Of a stretch of DNA of 64,000 nt, positions 8,302-17,223 are shown piece after piece. Where the stretch lies: assembly GCA_963728965.1 (NCBI GenBank), contig CAVSMH010000012.1, forward strand, positions 310,001 to 374,000. The letters are read 5' to 3'. Position 1 is the first letter of the stretch; each line of letters starts with the position of its first letter. This DNA comes from DASQZT01 sp963728965 (GTDB lineage: Bacteria; Acidobacteriota; Terriglobia; Bryobacterales; Bryobacteraceae). Below the pieces are notes generated by a model. That model saw nothing but the letters and a program-made list of their open reading frames with translations, did no database searches and was not told the DNA's origin. The translations under genes and the position numbers were made by a program.

Positions 8302-8646
8302 CTACGTGAAGCTGCGGATGGCTCCCGCTTCGTCTTCATGGACATCGAAGACGGTGTAGAGCTTGGTGATCTGGAGCAGATCTTTCACCCGCTTATTCAG
8401 GTTGAGCAGTTTCAACTGCCCCCCGCTGTTGGTGACGGTCGTGAATCCCGAAACCAGCTCGCCGATTCCCGAACTGTCGATATAGGAAACCTCGCCGAGG
8501 TTGAGCAGGATCTTTTTCTGGTTCTTGCCGACCATGTCGCGCAGGGCGTCGCGCAAGGTGCTGGAACCTTCCCCGAGGGTGATCCTTCCCGCTACATCCA
8601 CCACATTCACATCGCCCACCTGTCGAGTATTCAACTTTACGCTCAC
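8302..8646 (-). CDS. STAS-domain anti-sigma factor antagonist (RsbV/SpoIIAA-like)
   Basis: 114 residues, a single STAS domain. The phosphorylation site is D57-S58-S59-G60, the same motif and position as Ser58 of SpoIIAA. In partner-switching systems the unphosphorylated antagonist binds the anti-sigma kinase and frees a sigma factor or other target. I chose the GTG at 8646 because AGGAGG lies 9 nt upstream; the frame remains open to 8673, but that start would put the ribosome-binding site inside the gene. It lies 35 nt downstream of the RsbW-like kinase gene on the same strand. No sigma factor gene is adjacent. Confidence 0.88.
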   Translation of the reverse strand: MSVKLNTRQVGDVNVVDVAGRITLGEGSSTLRDALRDMVGKNQKKILLNLGEVSYIDSSGIGELVSGFTTVTNSGGQLKLLNLNKRVKDLLQITKLYTVFDVHEDEAGAIRSFT

Positions 8647-8681
8647 TTGAACATGCCTCCTGGCTGAAAACACCGCAGAAT

Positions 8682-9122
8682 CTACTTAGACACCAAGTAT
8701 TTCACCAAAGTTACTTCCGTTCCCCCCGGTTCCAGATGGCGCATCTGGAACTCGTCCATAAAGGACCGGATCAAAAAAATGCCGCGGCCGGAAGTGCGCA
8801 TCAAATTCTCCGGAGCCAGCGGATCGGGGAGATGCTCGAAATCGAAACCTTCGCCTTCATCGGCGATTCTCACGGTGAATCGCTCCGCGTTGTGCGCAAC
8901 CGAGAAGCGCACCTTTTTATGCTCGTTATACCGATTGCCGTGAACCACTGCGTTGACCATCGACTCCCGCACCGCCATGCCGATCTTCATGAGCTCGTCC
9001 TCGTCAAAACCGGCCCGCTGGGCCACACCCACAGCCAGCTCTTCAGCGCTGTCCACGCTTTCCAGGGTGGAGGCCAGGAAGCGTTCCACGGTTTCCGGCA
9101 CGTGGTGCATGTTATCCCGCAT
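8682..9122 (-). CDS. RsbW-like serine kinase / anti-sigma regulatory factor
   Basis: 146 residues, a GHKL-type ATPase domain of the HATPase_c_2 class. The N box is E53-S-M-V-N57-A, the G1 box D88-EGEG, and the G2 box GRGIFLIRSF begins near 112. Such kinases bind a sigma factor or another target and phosphorylate their STAS antagonist; the antagonist gene follows directly. Start choice is uncertain. ATG at 9122 is used; TTG at 9128 and ATG at 9110 are alternatives, and none has a strong Shine-Dalgarno site. The roughly 200 nt upstream to the next gene hold no feature I can name. Confidence 0.87.
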   Translation of the reverse strand: MRDNMHHVPETVERFLASTLESVDSAEELAVGVAQRAGFDEDELMKIGMAVRESMVNAVVHGNRYNEHKKVRFSVAHNAERFTVRIADEGEGFDFEHLPDPLAPENLMRTSGRGIFLIRSFMDEFQMRHLEPGGTEVTLVKYLVSK

Positions 9123-9331
9123 ACGCAAGGCGGCCAGGGAAGCTTGGCCAAGTCGAATCGTCAGAATAAATTACCCGCGTTACGAAAGTCAAGGAGAACC
9201 CTGGCGGCAAGCTTCGGGAGCGTGGCCGGGGGGCAGCGGAGGCAGTGGACGGCAGCGGGGAGTCAGGTGATGGCGGGTCCGGGGGCTTGGGAATCACGCT
9301 CGGCGCGCCGGGTCCCTGTTAGAATGTTCGC

Positions 9332-10216
9332 GTGGCCCCGAACGAGGAATACTCGCGCGCGGACGTCCGGCGTAAGTTTGGCCTGTCCGAGCGCCAGTTG
9401 CGGAGCTGGGAGAAGCAGGAGTTGATTCCCGCCTCGGCGTCTTATTCGTTTTCGGACCTGATCGCCCTTCAGACCCTGATCAAGCTTCGTGAGAACCGGA
9501 TCAGCGCGCCGCAGATCGGCCGGGCCATGGAATCGCTGCGGCGCAAGCTCGACTGGGTAAAGCAGCCGCTGGCGGAGCTGCGGATCGTATCCGACGGCAA
9601 GCGGATCGCGGTGCACGTGGCCGGCCAGAAAATGGAGGCCATCAGCGGGCAGATTCTCTTCGATTTCGAGGCTTCCGAGATCGGCGGCGTGATGAATTTT
9701 CCGGAGCGCAAGCTGGCGCACAATCGCCTGAGGGAAGCGGAGATTTGGTTTCAGCGGGGACTGGAACTGGAAGAGACCGGGGCGCCCGTGGAGCAGGCGA
9801 TCGAAGCGTACAAGAAGGTGTTGGAGCTCAATCCCGGGGCGGCCGGCGCCCTGGTAAATCTGGGCACGATTCACTACCGGCAGCGCAAGTTCGGCGACGC
9901 GGAACGATACTATCTGGGGTCCATTACGGCGGACCCCGGGTATCCCCTGGCCGAATTCAACCTGGGCAATCTGTACGACGAACAGGGACGGCTGAAAGAG
10001 GCCCTCGAGCACTACCGCCGGGCGCTCGCGCTCAACCCGAATTATGCCGATGCGCACTTCAACCTGGCGTTGATCTCGGAGCGCACCGGCGACACGCTCA
10101 AGGCGGTGCACCACTGGAAGCAGTACCTGAAGCTGGATGCCACCGGGCAATGGGCCGAGATCGCGCGGCGCCAGCTCGACCGCCTGCGGCAGGCGACGCT
10201 GATTCACTCGCGGTGA
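9332..10216 (+). CDS. MerR-like HTH and TPR repeat protein
   Basis: 294 residues with a GTG start. Residues about 8-70 form a MerR-family winged helix pattern ('YSRADVRRKFGLSERQLRSW'). Residues about 140-270 hold at least three tetratricopeptide repeats, including units with 'ALVNLGTIHYRQRKFGDAE', 'AEFNLGNLYDEQGRLKEAL' and 'AHFNLALISERTGDTLKAV'. The protein therefore joins a DNA-binding head to a protein-interaction tail. It lies 67 nt upstream of the DUF2760 and Hsp70 genes in the same direction. A role in sensing folding stress or regulating that chaperone cluster is an inference from the neighbourhood, with no direct evidence. Confidence 0.8.
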   Translation: MAPNEEYSRADVRRKFGLSERQLRSWEKQELIPASASYSFSDLIALQTLIKLRENRISAPQIGRAMESLRRKLDWVKQPLAELRIVSDGKRIAVHVAGQKMEAISGQILFDFEASEIGGVMNFPERKLAHNRLREAEIWFQRGLELEETGAPVEQAIEAYKKVLELNPGAAGALVNLGTIHYRQRKFGDAERYYLGSITADPGYPLAEFNLGNLYDEQGRLKEALEHYRRALALNPNYADAHFNLALISERTGDTLKAVHHWKQYLKLDATGQWAEIARRQLDRLRQATLIHSR

Positions 10217-10283
10217 AATACCCGGGGGCGGATCACCGGCCCACACGGCCTTTCCGGTATCCTGATTCTTTGGAGCCAACTAT

Positions 10284-10814
10284 TTGAACCGCATCGTTCT
10301 GGCATTTCGCAGTTTCTTCAACCTGCTGTTCCGAGGGGAGCTATCGGGGGAGACGCTGACCGCCCTGAACCTCACCCCCCGCGACCTGGCGCCGGCGCGG
10401 GCGGCGGCGCCGGCACCCGCCGCGGCGGTAGTCAAAGCCTCCGACGGCGCGCTTCAGATCCTCGCCATCCTGCAGCGCGACTCGCGCCTGCTGGACTTCC
10501 TGATGGAGGATATCGGGTCCTATTCCGACGAGCAGATCGGCGCCGCCGTTCGCGAATTGCACGACCAGTGCCGCGACGCGGTGGCGCGCTATGTCACGCT
10601 GCAGCCGGTGATCGATGGGGTGGAGGGCACATTCGCCAAGGCGCCGTCCGCGGATCCCAACCTGGTGAAGTTCGTCGGCAACGTTCCGGCGAAACCACCG
10701 TCGGGAGGGACGCTCCGTCACAAGGGGTGGCGGGCGGTGAAGGTGGACCTGCCGGCGCTTTCCTCCAAACAAGATGCGACCGTAATTGCCCCCGCGGAAA
10801 TCGAAATCGAGTAA
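10284..10814 (+). CDS. DUF2760 domain protein
   Basis: 176 residues. The start is TTG at 10284 with GGAG 9 nt upstream. The N-terminus (MNRIVLAFRSFFNLLF) is hydrophobic and amphipathic, then an Ala/Pro linker of about 25 residues, then a conserved domain with 'GALQILAILQRDSRLLDFLMED' type residues and a C-terminal beta-rich part. This matches DUF2760, a family repeatedly found beside Hsp70-like genes. Function is not known; it may be a cofactor of the two chaperone-like ATPases that follow. Its 3' end overlaps the first Hsp70 gene by about 29 nt. Confidence 0.82.
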   Translation: MNRIVLAFRSFFNLLFRGELSGETLTALNLTPRDLAPARAAAPAPAAAVVKASDGALQILAILQRDSRLLDFLMEDIGSYSDEQIGAAVRELHDQCRDAVARYVTLQPVIDGVEGTFAKAPSADPNLVKFVGNVPAKPPSGGTLRHKGWRAVKVDLPALSSKQDATVIAPAEIEIE

Positions 10815-12651
10815 ACAAGCGTTGGAACCGAGATACGTTATTGGAATCGACCTGGGCACCACCAACTCGGCGCTGGCCTATGCGGAGATCCTGGCGGAGG
10901 CCGACCCGTTCGCGCCGGCCAACGTTCAGTTGCTGGCCATTCCGCAACTGGAGAACCCGGGCGAGGTGCGAGACGAGGGGCTGCTACCGTCCTTTCTCTA
11001 CCTGCCCGGCAGTGCCGATTTTCCGGAAGGGACGATCGGGCTGCCGTGGGACTCGGGGCGGCAGTACGTAGTCGGCCGGCTGGCGCAGAAGCGCGGGATC
11101 GAGAATGCGGGCCGGCTGGTTTCGTCGGCCAAGTCGTGGCTGTCGCACTCGGGGGTGGACCGCACCTCGCCGCTGCTTCCGTTCCGGGCGCCGGAAGGCG
11201 TCCAGAAAATCTCGCCGGTCGAAGCCAGCCGGCGCTACCTGGAGCACCTGCGGCAGGCGTGGGATTCGAAAATGGGGGAGGCGCCGTTCACCGCGCAGCA
11301 GGTGCTGGTGACGGTGCCGGCATCGTTCGATGCGGTGGCGCGCGAGTTGACACTCGAAGCGGCGAGGCAGGCCGGCTACGAGAACATCACCCTGCTCGAA
11401 GAGCCGCAGGCGGCCTTCTATGCCTGGATCGAGCGGCATCCCGACTGGCGCGAGCGGGTGCAGATGGGCGACCTGATTCTGGTGGTGGATATCGGCGGCG
11501 GCACCACGGATTTCACGCTGATTGCGGTGACCGAGAGCGGCGGGGAACTGGCGCTGAACCGCGAGGCCGTGGGCGAACACATTCTGCTCGGGGGCGACAA
11601 CATCGACCTGGCGCTGGCGGGAGTCGTGGCGCAGCGGCTGGCGGAAAAGGGAACGCGGATCGACAGCCGGCAGCACCTTCAGTTGTGGGCCAACTGCCGG
11701 GCGGCGAAGGAAAAGCTGCTGGATCCGGAATCGAAGGCCAAGGAACAGGCGGTCACCCTTCTCGGCAAGGGCAGCGGACTGGTGGGGGGGACGATCAAGG
11801 CGTCGCTCCATCGCGAGGACATACAGCGGGTTCTGGGCGAGGGGTTTCTGCCGGGCGTTTCCAGCAGCGAGATGCCGGCGCAACAGCGCCGCGTCGGTTT
11901 GCAGGAACTGGGCCTGCCCTACGCCGCCGACCCCGCGATTACGCGCCACATGGCGAAGTTTCTGCGGCAGCAGGCGGCGACCACGGAGCATGGGGCGGTG
12001 CGCCGCGGGCCGAGCGGGCTGGCCTGTCCTACGCACGTGCTGTTCAACGGCGGAGTGCTGAATGCGGCGGTGGTCCGGGAGCGCTCGCTGGCGGCGCTGG
12101 ACGCGTGGCTGGCCGAAGAAGGCATGCCGCCGGTGAAACCGCTCAGCGGGGAAGACCTGATGCATGCCGTTTCGCGGGGTGCGGCCTACTACGGGCTGGC
12201 GCGCCGGGGACGCGGAGTGCGCATCCGCGGCGGCGTGCCGCGTACTTACTACGTGGGGGTCGAGAGCGCGATGCCGTCCATTCCCGGCATCCCAGCGCCG
12301 CTCAAGGCGCTGACGGTGGTGCCGTTCGGCATGGAGGAGGGCAACGAACTGCGCATTCCGGGCCGCGAGTTCGGGCTCATTGTGGGACAGCCGGCCGAGT
12401 TTCGTTTCTTCACCGCGGCCACCCGCAAGAACGACCAGCCGGGCGACCTCATCGAAGACTATGGAGAGGACCTGCAGGAGCTGTCACCGATGGAGGTGAG
12501 TTTTCAGAGCGGCGAAAGCTCGGCGGAAGTGGTGCCGGTTTCGTTTGAAACCGTGGTCACCGAAACCGGCATGCTCCAGCTCTGGTGCGTCTCGCGGGAC
12601 GGCCGTCGCTGGAAGCTGGAATTCAACGTCCGCGAGCGCGTGCAGGCATGA
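10786..12651 (+). CDS. Hsp70 family ATPase, first copy
   Basis: 621 residues, start TTG at 10786 inside the end of the DUF2760 gene. The N-terminal actin-like ATPase domain is complete: phosphate-1 'GIDLGTTNSALAY' at about 20-32, phosphate-2 'VVDIGGGTTDFTL', and the adenosine loop 'LFNGGVL'. After the ATPase domain (to about residue 470) a divergent C-terminal half replaces the classical DnaK substrate-binding domain and lid. It belongs to the YegD/HscC-like specialised Hsp70 group. It overlaps the next gene by ATGA. No DnaJ or GrpE gene is adjacent, so its co-chaperone is unknown. Confidence 0.88.
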   Translation: MPPRKSKSSKQALEPRYVIGIDLGTTNSALAYAEILAEADPFAPANVQLLAIPQLENPGEVRDEGLLPSFLYLPGSADFPEGTIGLPWDSGRQYVVGRLAQKRGIENAGRLVSSAKSWLSHSGVDRTSPLLPFRAPEGVQKISPVEASRRYLEHLRQAWDSKMGEAPFTAQQVLVTVPASFDAVARELTLEAARQAGYENITLLEEPQAAFYAWIERHPDWRERVQMGDLILVVDIGGGTTDFTLIAVTESGGELALNREAVGEHILLGGDNIDLALAGVVAQRLAEKGTRIDSRQHLQLWANCRAAKEKLLDPESKAKEQAVTLLGKGSGLVGGTIKASLHREDIQRVLGEGFLPGVSSSEMPAQQRRVGLQELGLPYAADPAITRHMAKFLRQQAATTEHGAVRRGPSGLACPTHVLFNGGVLNAAVVRERSLAALDAWLAEEGMPPVKPLSGEDLMHAVSRGAAYYGLARRGRGVRIRGGVPRTYYVGVESAMPSIPGIPAPLKALTVVPFGMEEGNELRIPGREFGLIVGQPAEFRFFTAATRKNDQPGDLIEDYGEDLQELSPMEVSFQSGESSAEVVPVSFETVVTETGMLQLWCVSRDGRRWKLEFNVRERVQA

Positions 12652-15320
12652 AGATCGGCATCGACCTCGGCACCACCAATTCCGCCCTTGCGTACATTGA
12701 CGAGCGCGAGGCCGAAGATCGCGATTTCCCGCCGGTGCACATTTTCGAGACGCCGCAGCTGGTGGCGCCCAACCGGATCGAGCCGCGGCGCACGTTGCCT
12801 TCCTTTCTGTTTCTGGAAGACGGTCAGCCGGTGGGGTTGTATGCGCGCGAGCAGGGGGCGCTGGTTCCGACGCGGCTGGTGCACTCCGCCAAATCGTGGC
12901 TTTCGAACCCGGATGTGGACCGGACGGCGAAGATCCTGCCGTGGGATTCGCAGGAAACGGGCCGGGTGCTTTCGCCGGTAGAGGTGTCGTCGCGGTTCAT
13001 CGCCAAATTTCGCGACGAGTGGGACCGGATCCAGGATGCGCCACTGGCCGGGCAGGACATCGTGCTGACAGTTCCCGCCTCGTTCGATGAAGAGGCGCGG
13101 GAACTCACCGTAATGGCGGCGCGCGAGGTGGGGCTGGAGCGGCTGACGCTGCTCGAGGAGCCCGCGGCGGCATTCTATTCCTGGATTGCGCACAACCTGG
13201 CGCAGTCGCGGAAGAAGCTGTTCGACGGGCAGATCGTGCTGGTGTGCGATGTGGGCGGGGGTACCAGCGACTTCAGCCTGATCAAGGTGTCGCGCGAGGG
13301 CGACCTGGTGAACTTCACGCGGACGGCAGTGGGCAAACACCTGCTGCTGGGCGGCGACAATCTCGACCTGACCCTGGCGTGGCTGGTGGAGACCAAGCTC
13401 GGCGTGCCGCTGTCGATTCGCCAGCGGTCGGGCCTGCGCCGCCAGTGTTCGGCGGCGAAAGAGCGGCTGCTCAACGATGCCAACCTGAAAAGCGTGGAGA
13501 TCACGGTGCTGGGCACGGGGTCCGCGCTGATCGGCCGATCGCTCAAAAGCGAAATCCTGCGCGAAGAAGCGTTGGAACTGGCGCTCGAAGGGTTCCTGCC
13601 GTTCACCGAACGCGGCGAGGCGCCCAAGGACGAGAAGCGCAGCCTGTTCCGCGAGCTGGGGCTGCCCTATGTCAGCGACCCGGCCATCACGCGGCACCTG
13701 AACGCGTTTCTGGAGCCCACCGGGCAGGCGCCCGACGCCATCTTATTTAATGGCGGCTTCTTCATTCCGGAGATTCTGCGCGACCGTGTGGCGGATGTGG
13801 TGAGCCGCTGGTATGGGCGCCGGCCCGAGATTTTCGAAAATGTAGATCTGGACCTGGCCGTGGCGCGCGGGGCAGCCTACTACTCCTACGTGCGCTCGAC
13901 CGGCAGCGGTGTCCTGGTGCGGGGCGGGCTTCCGCGTACGTACTACATCGGGCTCGGCGAACCGCGCGAGGGCAAGTTCGCGGCGGTGTGCCTGGTGCCG
14001 CGGGGCGCCGAGGAAGGCGCGGCCGTCGGCATTGATAACGAGGCGCTGCAACTGGTGGCCAACCGGCCGGTATCGTTCCGGCTGTACAGCTCGCTGACGC
14101 GCGCCGACGATAAGCTGGGGGACATGCTCGAGTTTGGGGCGGACGATCCCGACCTGCACCGGCACGCGCCGCTCAACGCCGTGATCCGTTTCGGCAAGCG
14201 GGCCGAGGAGCGGCTGATTCCGGTGCGGCTCGGTGCGCGGCTCACCGAGATCGGCACGCTGGAGACGTGGTGCGAATCCAAGATCAGCGACAACCGGTGG
14301 AATCTCCAGTTCGAGCTCCGCAAACAGGCGGCGGTGGAGAATGCGACGCGGAAAGCCGCGGCGGTGGTAAGCGATCAGGCGCTCAAAACATCGCTGGAGC
14401 TGATTGGGAGCGTGTTCTCGACTACCGCGAAATCGCCGATTGCTCCCGAAGAGCTGCCGGCGAAGCTCGAACAGGCCATGGGCCTGGGGCGAAACAGTTG
14501 GCCGCTCTCCGCCATCCGGCAGATGGCGGATGCATTCCTGGCCTCGGCGGACGGACGCAAGAAGAGCCCGGCGTACGAGGTCCGCTGGCTCAACCTGGGC
14601 GGGTTCTGCCTGCGGCCGGGGTTCGGATATCCGGGCGACGATTTCCGCATCGAGCAGGCGCGCCGGCTGTACTCGGCCGGGCTGACTTACGGCAACCAGG
14701 CGCAGAATGAGATCGACTGGTGGATCTTCTGGGGACGGGTGGCCGGCGGCCTGAACCGCAACCAGCAGACCGACATGTACCAGCGGCTCTCCGGGTTCCT
14801 GCTGCCGCGCGGCAATAAGAAACCGCAGCGCATCAATCCCTCGCTGCTCCGGGAAATGTGGCGCACGGCATCCAGCCTGGAATTGCTGCCGATCGGCACG
14901 AAGACGGAACTGGGCGAAGCGCTCATCAAGCGGGTGAAAGCAGGCGACTACAAGGAGAGCGAGTTGTGGTGCCTGTCGCGACTGGGAGCGCGAAAGCTGT
15001 TCTACGGCCCGATCAACCTGGCGGTTCCGCCGGCCACGGCCGCGCGATGGGTGGAGACGCTGCTGAAGATCCCGGCGGCCGGGGAAGCCATCGCGGCGAT
15101 GGCCCGGCGCACCGAAGACCCGACGCGCGACCTGCCCGCCGCGACGCACGAGGCAGCCAAGGCCAAGCTGCAAAGCCTACCCGCCGGCGAGCGTCTGCTC
15201 GCGGTTCTCGAAGGCGAGGAAGAGGACGGGCGCGCGCTGGGCCGCATCTTCGGGGAGGAACTGCCCTCGGGCCTGGTGCTGGGCACGGCCGGTTCGGCGT
15301 CCGACGGGCAAGCCGAGTAG
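12648..15320 (+). CDS. Hsp70 family ATPase with C-terminal DUF3731-like extension, second copy
   Basis: 890 residues. Start: ATG at 12648, overlapping the previous stop (ATGA). The ATPase domain resembles the first copy: 'GIDLGTTNSALAY' at 4-16, 'VCDVGGGTSDFSL', and 'LFNGGFF'. A region of about 330 extra residues follows, from about residue 560, rich in helical, Trp-containing segments such as 'NEIDWWIFWGRVAGGLNRNQQ'. This corresponds to the DUF3731-type extension seen in paired Hsp70 loci. The two Hsp70s plus DUF2760 form a translationally coupled unit and probably act together. Substrate unknown. Confidence 0.87.
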   Translation: MKIGIDLGTTNSALAYIDEREAEDRDFPPVHIFETPQLVAPNRIEPRRTLPSFLFLEDGQPVGLYAREQGALVPTRLVHSAKSWLSNPDVDRTAKILPWDSQETGRVLSPVEVSSRFIAKFRDEWDRIQDAPLAGQDIVLTVPASFDEEARELTVMAAREVGLERLTLLEEPAAAFYSWIAHNLAQSRKKLFDGQIVLVCDVGGGTSDFSLIKVSREGDLVNFTRTAVGKHLLLGGDNLDLTLAWLVETKLGVPLSIRQRSGLRRQCSAAKERLLNDANLKSVEITVLGTGSALIGRSLKSEILREEALELALEGFLPFTERGEAPKDEKRSLFRELGLPYVSDPAITRHLNAFLEPTGQAPDAILFNGGFFIPEILRDRVADVVSRWYGRRPEIFENVDLDLAVARGAAYYSYVRSTGSGVLVRGGLPRTYYIGLGEPREGKFAAVCLVPRGAEEGAAVGIDNEALQLVANRPVSFRLYSSLTRADDKLGDMLEFGADDPDLHRHAPLNAVIRFGKRAEERLIPVRLGARLTEIGTLETWCESKISDNRWNLQFELRKQAAVENATRKAAAVVSDQALKTSLELIGSVFSTTAKSPIAPEELPAKLEQAMGLGRNSWPLSAIRQMADAFLASADGRKKSPAYEVRWLNLGGFCLRPGFGYPGDDFRIEQARRLYSAGLTYGNQAQNEIDWWIFWGRVAGGLNRNQQTDMYQRLSGFLLPRGNKKPQRINPSLLREMWRTASSLELLPIGTKTELGEALIKRVKAGDYKESELWCLSRLGARKLFYGPINLAVPPATAARWVETLLKIPAAGEAIAAMARRTEDPTRDLPAATHEAAKAKLQSLPAGERLLAVLEGEEEDGRALGRIFGEELPSGLVLGTAGSASDGQAE

Positions 15321-15395
15321 AGCGGACCTTCGCTGATTCGCCATGGTGCTCGCAGTCCAGGTCGAGGCGAGTGAAGTGGGGCGCCGCGAAGCGGG

Positions 15396-16271
15396 TTAGC
15401 GGCCGGTAGGAACGGGCCGGTGGGTGGCGACGTACTGCTGGAGAAAGCCGGAAAACGCGGCGCCGAGGCGGCGGCGGCACACTTGGTCGGAACCGCCCAC
15501 CTGCTTACTCTCGATCCGGGTTACCGACAGCAGGTCGCGCGTGGTCGAGGTGATGAATACCTCGTCGGCCGATTCCAGGTCGGCGGGGGTGAGGTCCCGT
15601 TCGGCGATCTGAATTTCGCCGGTAGGAATCTCGCCGAGCAGCAGCTCCCGCGTAATCCCCGGAAGGCAACCGGAGTGAAGCGGCGGAGTCCAGACTTGGT
15701 TGCCATTGGCAACGAAGATGTTGGCCGATGTGCACTCGGCCACTTCACCTCGTTCGTTCAGCAGGATCACCTCGTCGAATCCGCGAGCCTGCGCGTTTTC
15801 GAGCCAGGTCAGGTTCATGGACCAGGAGAGAATCTTGGTGCCGCTGAAGGGGCTGGCGGCATGGCGTCCATTGGGCTGATAGGCCAATTTGACGCCGTGA
15901 CCCCAGTCCTTGGTGTCGGCCGTGAGGGCGATCAGGTCGCTCGGCCGGTCCGGAGACGGGTTGGCCCACATCCCGCCGCCGTTGCGGACAAACACCACGC
16001 GCATGGTTGAATTCTGCGCTCCGTTGGCTTCCACCAGTTCCAGTAGTTTGCCGCGCACTTTTTCGGGGTCGGATGGCACCGGGACGTGGAAGGCCGCGGC
16101 ATCTCGGGCAATACGGGCCCAGTGACGCTCAAAGGCGAACAGCACACCATCGGCAACACGCAGAGTGGTAAACACGCCCCATCCGGAAAGCAGGCCTACC
16201 TGCGAGGGGGAAAGGACCGAAGCCGTGGACTCGCGGATGGTCTCATTGTGGAGGATGTGGCGATGGAGCAC
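15396..16271 (-). CDS. Fold-type IV PLP aminotransferase / aminodeoxychorismate lyase
   Basis: 291 residues, GTG start. The class IV aminotransferase pattern is clear: the PLP-binding lysine is K146 (SGTKILSW), and the later 'EVAECTSANIF' and 'GCLPGITRELLL' segments are diagnostic. The family includes PabC (folate pathway), branched-chain aminotransferase and D-amino-acid aminotransferase. PabC is favoured by size and the neighbouring pterin dehydratase gene, but the substrate cannot be fixed from sequence. The adjacent convergent Hsp70 gene ends 75 nt away; I see no clear terminator between them. Confidence 0.85.
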   Translation of the reverse strand: MLHRHILHNETIRESTASVLSPSQVGLLSGWGVFTTLRVADGVLFAFERHWARIARDAAAFHVPVPSDPEKVRGKLLELVEANGAQNSTMRVVFVRNGGGMWANPSPDRPSDLIALTADTKDWGHGVKLAYQPNGRHAASPFSGTKILSWSMNLTWLENAQARGFDEVILLNERGEVAECTSANIFVANGNQVWTPPLHSGCLPGITRELLLGEIPTGEIQIAERDLTPADLESADEVFITSTTRDLLSVTRIESKQVGGSDQVCRRRLGAAFSGFLQQYVATHRPVPTGR

Positions 16272-16286
16272 CCGCTTATTTTAACT

Positions 16287-16784
16287 TCAAACCACTTCGC
16301 GGCGGTGACGGAGCTCGCCCTCGGCGCGATGAGCCACCTCGGCGATCGCGGCCAGGAGCGGCGCGAGAGAGAGCGAGCGGCCGAAGAAAGTCAGGATTGC
16401 GGTGTCCGGATCGAAGCAGCGAACGCAGCCGGCGGGAGTCATTTCTGCCATAGCGCGCGGACCGATGGTGGAGAGCTGGGAGGGATCGCTGGCCTGGAGG
16501 GCGTTCCACGATTCGAGCGCGGCGACCAGGTTGGCCATAACCGGCAAGGCGGGCTCGTGGAGCGGCGAGTCCGCCGCGAGATCGACGGCGGCACGCAGGT
16601 CGGAAGCCCAGCCCAGCAGCTGCTGGAGGTGGTTGGCCGCGGCGAGCAAGCCCTGCACCGAGTACCAGAAGCGGTCCGGGTCGCGCCGCGCGAGCGCGGA
16701 GGTGGCGTCGTCATAGGCCATAAGCGCGAATTTCGCCTGGCGGTCCAGTTCCGCGAGGAGAACGCGCCGGCGCCGGTAGATCAT
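16287..16784 (-). CDS. Conserved-looking hypothetical protein
   Basis: 165 residues, not recognised. It is largely helical and rich in Ala and Leu, with a basic N-terminus (MIYRRRRVLL) and the segments 'LLAAANHLQQLLGWASDLRAA' and 'GCVRCFDPDTAILTFFGRS'. There is no signal peptide and no membrane helix. It starts with ATG overlapping the stop of the pterin dehydratase gene by 4 nt (ATGA), so it is co-translated with it, and it ends 15 nt before the PLP enzyme. Operon position is the main evidence that it is real. Confidence 0.7.
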   Translation of the reverse strand: MIYRRRRVLLAELDRQAKFALMAYDDATSALARRDPDRFWYSVQGLLAAANHLQQLLGWASDLRAAVDLAADSPLHEPALPVMANLVAALESWNALQASDPSQLSTIGPRAMAEMTPAGCVRCFDPDTAILTFFGRSLSLAPLLAAIAEVAHRAEGELRHRREVV

Positions 16785-17050
16785 TTCTTATCGAGGTATG
16801 CCTGGTCGATGGCCGCGGCGAGCTGGAGATCGCGCTCGGTAATACCGCCAGCGTCGTGGCTCCAGGTTTCGACGTCCACGCGGCCCCAAGCCAGAAGCAG
16901 GTCCGGGTGGTGGCCCTGCTTCTCGGCGATCTCACCGACCCGGTTGACGAAGGCGAGCGCGGCCGCGAAATCGGGAAACAGGAAGGTCTTGACGAGCCGC
17001 GTATCGGCCCGCCGTTTCCAGCCGGAAGGTGCGATTCCAGGTCCACCCAT
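16781..17050 (-). CDS. 4a-hydroxytetrahydrobiopterin dehydratase (pterin carbinolamine dehydratase)
   Basis: 89 residues. The active-site motif H47-H48-P-D is followed by 'VDVETWSHDAGGITERDLQLA', giving the usual H-H-P...T/S-H pattern of the PCD/DCoH family. The enzyme dehydrates the 4a-carbinolamine form of tetrahydropterin after aromatic amino-acid hydroxylation. The start has a GAGAGG leader 9 nt upstream. It is a little short at the N-terminus compared with 95-110 residues for many members. The next 170 nt upstream hold no gene. Confidence 0.9.
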   Translation of the reverse strand: MGGPGIAPSGWKRRADTRLVKTFLFPDFAAALAFVNRVGEIAEKQGHHPDLLLAWGRVDVETWSHDAGGITERDLQLAAAIDQAYLDKK

Positions 17051-17223
17051 AATTCAGGTCCTCTCAAAATTCTACTCGATCGATGGGAAGAGAGCCCGAA
17101 GTTGGCTGCGAAACCCGGGAGAATCGCTGGCGGGAGGGACGCAGCACGCCGCACGACGATTCCGCAGCCGGCGGCGCGGCGGGATAGGTGGCTCGTTCCG
17201 CCCGATCGCGGCGTTGGTCCCCC

